Made by a program: the position numbers and the translations under genes
The notes under the pieces: model-generated
Told to the model about the DNA's origin: nothing
The model's database searches: none
What the model saw: the letters and a program-made list of their open reading frames with translations, nothing else
In this document: positions 57,970-64,000 of the stretch, piece by piece
Layout of the letters: each line of letters starts with the position of its first letter
Numbering within the stretch: position 1 is the stretch's first letter
Source: Tetragonia tetragonoides
Lineage: Eukaryota; Streptophyta; Magnoliopsida; Caryophyllales; Aizoaceae
DNA: 64,000 nt
Reading direction: 5' to 3'
Assembly: GCA_038025085.1 (NCBI GenBank)
Contig: CM076152.1
Location: 21,908,001-21,972,000, forward strand

Positions 57970-58320
57970 TTTTTTTATTTAAATTTTTTCCCCTTTCAAA
58001 TATCAATTTCCCAGTACCTCCCTTAGATATGACTCAGATACCCAAGAAAAATGCAAAAATATTCAGACAATTTCTTCACAACATTGTGGATGTCAATACA
58101 ACAGAAACCCTAAATGCAAAAATAACTGCTTGGAGCAGCAGAAACTAGAAAAGCCAATTTTTTATTTAATTATTTTCCCCTTTCAAATATCAATTTCCCA
58201 GTACCTCCCTTAGATATGACTCAGATACCCAAGAAAAATGCAAAAATGATGATTTCATTACAACATTGTGGATGTGAATACAATAAAAACCCTAAATGCA
58301 AAAATAACTCTTTGTGGCAG
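57970..58320. repeat. 187-bp tandem duplication in the 5'-UTR intron
   Basis: CCCCTTTCAAATATCAATTT at 57,990 and 58,177; both copies carry CCTCCCTTAGATATGACTCA and CAACATTGTGGATGT. Two copies with a few differences. Confidence 0.9.
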
Positions 58321-58659
58321 TACTGGCAAAAAAAACAATTTCAGCTTTCAATCTAATGGAGGGGCAATGAAAAACAACTAACAAATGCAGATTTTGACGA
58401 TTATTGCTACCAAAAAGGTGAATCCAGATCTAAAAATTTTGAAAGGGAAAGGGTGCGAAAGATCTGTTCTTTCCTAACCCAGAAAACCAGAAACCCTAAA
58501 CTTCAAACAAGCGTAATATGTGATGTGACCAACAACTTAAATGGTGAATCTAAAAAATGAAGTATTCGAAACCCTAAAAATGAAGAAGTGGGAAAGCTAG
58601 GGAAATAAATGTGAGAAATCAGAAGAAAGCGTAATAGACAAGAGCATGATATAGGTTAC

Positions 58660-58722
58660 CTGTTATGAGACTTGAGCTGGAGAAGATTTCAGCTTGCTTG
58701 AAAATTGTATCTGTGTGGGTTG

Positions 58723-58763
<41 letters not shown>

Positions 58764-58935
58764 TTTGGTGCGAGAAGAGAGGCTGAAGCGGGAAATGTAA
58801 AGGAATTTGGGAGGGACAGATCTGGCGCCAAACAGCTTTGGCGGGAGATATACAAGTCCACTGGGGCTATAGTGCTATACGCAGGCCAATGTGCAGCAGG
58901 GGCGACTGCACAGGGCTCACAAACCAAGGGGCCCA
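58660..58935 (-). promoter_or_regulatory. First non-coding exon and promoter region of the host gene
   Basis: The 5'-UTR exon ends at 58,660 (donor GTAACC). A (GA)n run at 58,727-58,760 reads (CT)n in the transcript direction, common in plant 5' UTRs and core promoters. No clear TATA box. Transcription start not determined. Confidence 0.55.
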
Positions 58936-59106
58936 TTTAAAGTCGAAAAACAAGTTTTAAAAAAAAAATTACGATGCCAAACAGAAGCAAAATATTAGTC
59001 ATTAATTAGGCTCAATTTCCATAAATCGTTGGTAGTCTTCACTCTTCAACGCTTTTCCTTCTCCTTCCCTTTCTCTCTCTCCTGCTCTCTTTCTTCATCT
59101 TCTCAA
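58936..59106. other. Intergenic, upstream of the host gene
   Basis: CT-rich (59,045-59,106) and an A-run at 58,958. No gene seen. Confidence 0.5.
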
Positions 59107-59514
59107 TCTTCTCTATATATATAAAGCTGGCATATTTCGTGAGTTTTGAGCCATGCCACATTATTAAATGTATTATTAGAATAATTTTAAAATAAAATAA
59201 AATTGAGAGTTTGATTTGGGATGAGTGACTAGAGTTTTATAAGTGTTATAACTTAATATTTGTCGAAACTTTAAAAGCAAATGTAATCTTCTACACCTCT
59301 TCAAAAAAATAATATTTGTACCATCGTATTCGCATCGGAAAATACTTCAAAATGAGATGCATTTACAATATGTTTAATCTTAACGTTATCCAATTTCAAT
59401 TATGGTAAATATATTTTTGAAAATATAATATTGAAAAATAAAAAAATAAAAAAAAAGGAAAATAATAAAAATATATATAACTTAACTCGTGCATCGCACG
59501 GGCATCATTACTAG
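59107..59514 (+). mobile_element. Non-autonomous Helitron
   Basis: 5' end TCTTCTCTATATATATAAAG after A; 3' end with the hairpin CGTGCATCGCACG (59,488-59,500) 10 bp before CTAG (59,511-59,514), followed by T. The A|TC...CTAG|T layout plus a subterminal hairpin is the Helitron signature. 408 bp, no Rep/helicase gene. Confidence 0.75.
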
Positions 59515-59905
59515 TTTGACAATAAAGGCAATCAATTGTTTCAATTTTCCAAAAACAAAAAGACATAAATCAAGCGTTACTTTATTTACTCCAACTCATC
59601 ATCTCCTATATATATATATTATCAGTCTCATGATTCCTGAATCCCATTTTATTGAGCCTTCAACTGAACATAAATCAAAATTTCAATTGCAATTTTATGC
59701 TCTTGCATGGATTTCAGAGAATGGTATTTGGGTGTGTTGTGTGTAGGAATTGTGAGAATTAAAAAGGGGAAAGAGAAGGAGAGAGGAGAGAGAGGGTGTT
59801 ACTGGTGGTGGTGGGTTTGATCTATACTCTAGAGCATCTTGTCTTGCCCTCTCTTTTTTAAATACTTTAGTTGTTAATGTACTTTAATATGCCCTGTTAA
59901 GAACT
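59515..59905. other. Intergenic AT-rich stretch
   Basis: Nothing recognised apart from an ATATATATAT run (59,611-59,620) and a GA-rich patch at 59,762-59,795. Confidence 0.5.
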
Positions 59906-59914
59906 TTTTTATTT

Positions 59915-60952
59915 GGGAAAATCCTATTTACTCTTGACTTGTCCAACTGGTGCCTAATGGTTTTTAAAATCCAGTTGGTGCCCCTCTATTCTTTGTTTTT
60001 TCCAGTATGTTTTCAACTTTTGCATCTCAGTTAACAATTCTGTTAACTAGAATTTTTTTTTCCCACATTTAGTAGCTCCATCTTCATGTCCATGGTTTCC
60101 CAACTTTCTCTCTCCTCTCCAAACTCCAATGTATCCCCTCTTCCTCCTCTTCTTTTTTTCTCTCTCCTCTGTTCACACCCCTAAAACTTAGCCTCGAATG
60201 CCCCATTCTCTCCTGATTTTCCAGTCCAGCAAATTCATTTCAACAACCTTACCCAATACCCATAGATTCTAGTAACACTTTAATCCCTTGGAAATCTTTG
60301 ATTTTTTTCACCCATAAATATGTTAGTCCAAAGATTCCACAATCTTCAATCCTTGTTTGCAATCAATTCTACAGTACACTACTCGTTGGATTTACCTCAA
60401 ATCGTTAACAGTATAACTCATAAACAATCTTAAGTTAACTTCCAATATTATAGGCAAAACACAATAAAGCTCATCAATTGCAAAAAGAATTCAGCAAGTA
60501 AACGGGTACACCCCCAATCTTATTACATAAGAATCTCAATTACGCTCAATAACACACCTCCAATTCCATTTTCATTGAGGGCAGTACAACCTTAAGTTAA
60601 CTTCCAAAAATATTGCTGGATGGGAAAATTAGAAGAGAGAGAGTGGGTGGTTCAGGGCTAAGGGTTAGGGGTGTGGATAGGGGAGAGAAAAGAAGAAGAG
60701 AAGGAGAAGGAGGGAATGCATTTAATGTGGGTTTTAGAGAGAGGAGAGAGAAATTTGAGAGGCCATGGATATGAGAATGAAGCTAATCAATGTGGGAAAC
60801 AACCTCTAGTTAACAGACTAGTTAACTGAGATGTAAACGTGGGAAACATATTGGACAAAATAAAGAGTAAAAGGGTACCAATTGGATTTTAAAAAAGTAT
60901 TGGACACCAGCTGGACAAGTCAAGAGTATAAGGGCACCAATAGAATTTTTCC
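59915..60952. mobile_element. MULE-type MITE with perfect 9-bp TSD
   Basis: 1,038 bp flanked by TTTTTATTT on both sides (59,906-59,914; 60,953-60,961). Inverted ends of about 150 bp: CTCTTGACTTGTCCAACTGG on the left and CTCTTGACTTGTCCAGCTGG on the right (reverse complement), continuing through CATCTCAGTTAAC and GTTAACTAGA. No transposase. Confidence 0.9.
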
Positions 60953-60961
60953 TTTTTATTT

Positions 60962-61414
60962 TTGTTCCAATTTCAATTTTACATTTTGAGATTTGATTTT
61001 TCAATGTGGAGATAGTATTTGTATAATTGTTTGATATCAATGAATATTGTGTCAATTTTTTATTTCTTGATTTTAATAACAAAATTTTGGTTTAGGTGGT
61101 AAACTAAAATTTGATGTTTATGAATATTGTGTTTTGGTCCCTTAGTTAGTTACGGTTGTGGATTAAATATAGAAATTGTGAAAGTGTGAAATAAAGGGGT
61201 ACTTATTTTTATTAATGGTTTTTAAATTTGGTCATGAAAGCTTAATTTTATCCCAAAAAAATCTCTAAACTAGGAAAAAATTATTGTGTAGTCCGAACTA
61301 TTACTCCCTGTCTCTTATTTTGTAAGGCCTAATATTTAAGTTTAGCACATGGCCTCAAAATTCACAGGGACGGCCTTGGCTATACCGATACGGATACCTA
61401 CATAGAGAGAGTCA
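60962..61414. other. Intergenic AT-rich stretch
   Basis: No gene or repeat recognised; many stops in all frames. Confidence 0.5.
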
Positions 61415-61494
61415 GATCCTCTACTGTTACGGTAGAGAATAGTACCTTGCTTTACCCTGAAAATAGGGAGTAGTTTTGGATAATTAAATAAAAT

Positions 61495-61551
<57 letters not shown>

Positions 61552-61577
61552 GTTCTCTACAGTAACTGTAGAGGATC
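61415..61577. mobile_element. Palindromic-end MITE with an (AG)n core
   Basis: Ends GATCCTCTACTGTTACGGTA and (reverse complement of right) GATCCTCTACAGTTACTGTA, about 28 bp each. Each end is itself a hairpin (CTCTACAGTAACTGTAGAG). About 25 AG units fill 61,497-61,546. Target duplication unclear. Confidence 0.65.
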
Positions 61578-62157
61578 CAAACTGGCATAGAGATGGCTTC
61601 GGGGCACGCCGTGCTTAGGCCGTGCTTGTATTGGGTCATTGTGCTTTGAAAATGTGTTGTGTCGTGTGGGTTTCGTGCTCGTGTTAGGCGTGTAGTGTCC
61701 AAAGTTCTTTCACATCTTTAAAAATTTCTATTTATGTTTTGTTAGGCAGTGTTGTGACCAACCAATATTTGAGTAACTAATTTTTCTTTAAACTTATACA
61801 CGGGGAACACTTGAGAGCCCGCTCCTTCTTACTCGTGCTCGAGTCAGGCTTTCTTCATCCCATGTCGGCGGCTAACCCGACGTCAAGCCATCTTTAACCG
61901 TCAGCTGGGACGAAGCCAGGATCTTATATGGGAGGCGCAATCTTTATAGAGCAAAATAATTATTTAGATTCATAGTAGTTTTATTTCCCAAAACATGCAA
62001 ATGGTATTGTATAAGTGAAAGGAAAAGGACATTTTCTAAAACTAAAATCACAAAATATATGACATGAATAAAAATAAGGCCAAAGGAGCTAAAAGAAATC
62101 AAACTCCGCTTGCACTAGCATTCGAACCGCTGACCTATACAACAATACTTAGGCCTT
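61578..62157. other. Intergenic stretch
   Basis: GC-richer at 61,590-61,700 and 61,800-61,920 with short GTGCTCGTGTT-type motifs; no gene recognised. Confidence 0.45.
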
Positions 62158-62367
62158 GTTTGTTTCATTGTAAGTTAGCCATAGTAATTAGAAGTTCCAA
62201 GGAAGTGAAGTACTTGTTGTATTTGGTTTCAAAACCACAAATGAAGTTGCACTTGCGCTGCAAGTTCCACTTACGATGTCGTACAGAAAGTTGCTGACCT
62301 TGGGGTCTCCAGGCCAGATTACTTCCACTTCCAGTGCTTATTCCAACCAAAAAACATACTTACCCAT
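62158..62367. mobile_element. Possible hAT-like MITE
   Basis: Left end GTTTGTTTCATTGTAAG and reverse complement of the right end GTTTTTTGGTTGGAATAAG are loosely alike, and TAGGCCTTGTTTGTTTC is a common start of plant MITEs. No clear TSD; weak call. Confidence 0.3.
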
Positions 62368-62606
62368 TGTAAGGACCCAGGATTTTCCACATTGTTCTAC
62401 GGAGTGCATCCTTATAGAAAATTTGTCAGTTGGGGGCTTAGATAAGTTCAAGGGACCATCGAGTTAGAAAAGCTTTTGAAAAGACTTGAATTGAATAAAA
62501 ACCATGAAAGAGATCACAAATCTGCTATCGGCGTTTTATCGAAGGGACAAACCGAAGGGACAACCCAATAGCGCGATAAGTGAACTAATCATGTTTTTAG
62601 AAAGAC
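62368..62606 (+). mobile_element. LTR fragment of the family seen at 17,712
   Basis: TGTAAGGACCCAGGATTTTC onwards matches 17,712-17,958 through GTCAGTTGGGGGCTTAGATA and GGGACAACCCAATAGCGCGA, then is cut by the next element after AAAGAC. Confidence 0.88.
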
Positions 62607-64000
62607 TGTAACACTCCCGAATTCGCAACGATTACCAGGGAACTATCGACGTCATTATCCAGGAATCGACACCACTGAACCGTCACAAATCCAAAGGCGT
62701 TACTGCAACATTTATCACTAAGGAGTAAATGGTAAGCAGAAAGAAAGGCTAGATATCAAAAGGAGCTTCTAAGGAACTAATTAATCTAAAACAGTTAATA
62801 TCAGAGTTGTCTATATAGTGAGCTAAAACCATTAAACCAAATTTATTACAACTGGCCTTCAAGGGCAAAACCAATAAAAATAATCCCACGATCTAAATTG
62901 AACAGAAATAGTACTATCAAACGACGCCAACTCTAACCTTCCAAGCTGTACGTCCTCAATCAACTAAACCTGCACTTTGGTTTCCGTGACGGACACAAAA
63001 ATACAGAAGAAAAGAAAAGAAACAAAAATCAGATAAACTGAATAAACGTCATTCGTACCCAGTAAAAACATTTCGCAAACCTTACCTAAGGTTTTAGAAG
63101 AATCATTAAAATTCATTTGCATACGCACATAAGCAGGTAATCAAGCATACGCATAACGACATTCTTTTACATACAATTCTTGTATAGTGATCATACGAAA
63201 TACGACATAGACAATCCGTCTTGATTAGAGAGATGTAAGAGAGCTTATAAAACAGCGATTACCCATACTGTTTATCGAAAATACAATCACGCCATGGACT
63301 TAATGACTCTAGTGTGCACACTACCTCTAGTACAATTACACGAGCCTAGAGGACTTAATAAATGGGTAATGATCCGTCCCAGACACACTGTGAGGTGTCC
63401 ATAAGTAACTTGGGAATCACTCATCCCTTGAATTACACCATTAGGTGCAATCCCGATTGCTTGACTACTCCTAGGGATCCATTAGGAGTCTTACTCTCAT
63501 TTAATTCAATTCACATAATTTGCATTGGTTGACATAAGTAGTACTACGAGACCACGACTTACTAATTCATTTCATGCTCTTGACAATGAATAGTAAAAAA
63601 CGACGATAATGATAATTTAATATGATGAGAATTAAACATGCTTTAATTTAATAACGACGATAATTCAATAATGATGACAAGTAATGTCTAGCACAATTTC
63701 GGCAGCACTTCGACAGGGTAACGTGATATCCAAAAATTCACAACTCATTCAAGACATTCAATCAATAATATATAGGTGCTCACTAGCACTCAATATACCC
63801 ATACCAATTAGCACTTATTTAATAGCATAATAATCCTAATAATTCACCATTCAACAATTGTCCAATAATCATCATATGGACTAATTAATTCCCAAAACAT
63901 GATAACATCGACATGCTAATTATAAATTATATTTACAGAGGTAAACATGCTTAAGAAATCTCATAATAACGACGATATAATTTAATCATGCTTTGCATAT
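62607..64000 (-). mobile_element. LTR of the family seen at 24,332-27,212, inverse orientation
   Basis: TGTAACACTCCCGAATTCGC is the reverse of that LTR's 3' end. The match continues to the window edge, which corresponds to about 25,820 of the other copy (GCAAAGCATGATTAAATTAT, reversed). The other end lies outside the window. Confidence 0.9.

Overview
This is nuclear DNA of a flowering plant, probably a eudicot. It carries plant-only families (Tat-type Ty3/gypsy retrotransposons, plant mobile domain and DUF7745 proteins, B3 domains, FAR1/MULE transposase, Ulp1-type peptidase), GT-AG introns, a short AAACCCT tract and an 836-residue intron-containing cellular gene. About four fifths of it is transposable elements, many nested, with target-site duplications still readable.

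1-29,940 is one old LINE (L1-like, + strand, reverse transcriptase, zinc-binding region, RNase H) cut into three pieces. A 16.4-kb Tat-type LTR element (290-16,651, TSD CTTCC) and a gag-only Tat-like element on the minus strand (17,230-28,024, TSD AGCCT) split it. The first element has a decayed + strand pol, two large minus-strand passenger genes (DUF7745-like and plant mobile domain) and a MULE-like MITE in its leader. The second carries two further insertions: a solo LTR (TSD ATAGG) and a 2.9-kb LTR derivative (TSD ATGTG).

30,318-49,725 is best read as one giant Mutator-like element of about 19.4 kb. It holds a broken FAR1-type transposase, a broken Ulp1/C48 peptidase gene with an N-terminal transposon-type domain, a frameshifted XRCC3-like RAD51 paralogue, and small genes that still look intact: a zinc-finger/coiled-coil/membrane protein of 181 aa, two B3 proteins of 122 and 114 aa, two unknown proteins of 115 and 158 aa, and two tiny ORFs. 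It also contains a 122-bp satellite array beside a short telomere-like tract. Its non-coding parts hold about 28 copies, exact or near-exact, of a 9-bp motif, TGTAGTAAC, mostly spaced exactly 22 bp apart in small clusters between genes and about 80 bp inside both ends. This is the strongest candidate for an undescribed system: phased binding sites read by an element-encoded DNA-binding protein, comparable in logic to the VANC anti-silencing system of Arabidopsis VANDAL elements.

49,872-58,930 is a minus-strand host gene with an intact five-exon coding model (2,511 nt) and an intron in its 5' UTR. It encodes a probable nuclear protein I could not name. Its 4.3-kb intron holds a SINE-like copy and tandem duplications. 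58,940-64,000 is intergenic: a small Helitron, a MULE-type MITE with a perfect 9-bp TSD, a palindromic MITE with an (AG)n core, and partial LTRs of the same two families that are nested in the 17-28 kb block.
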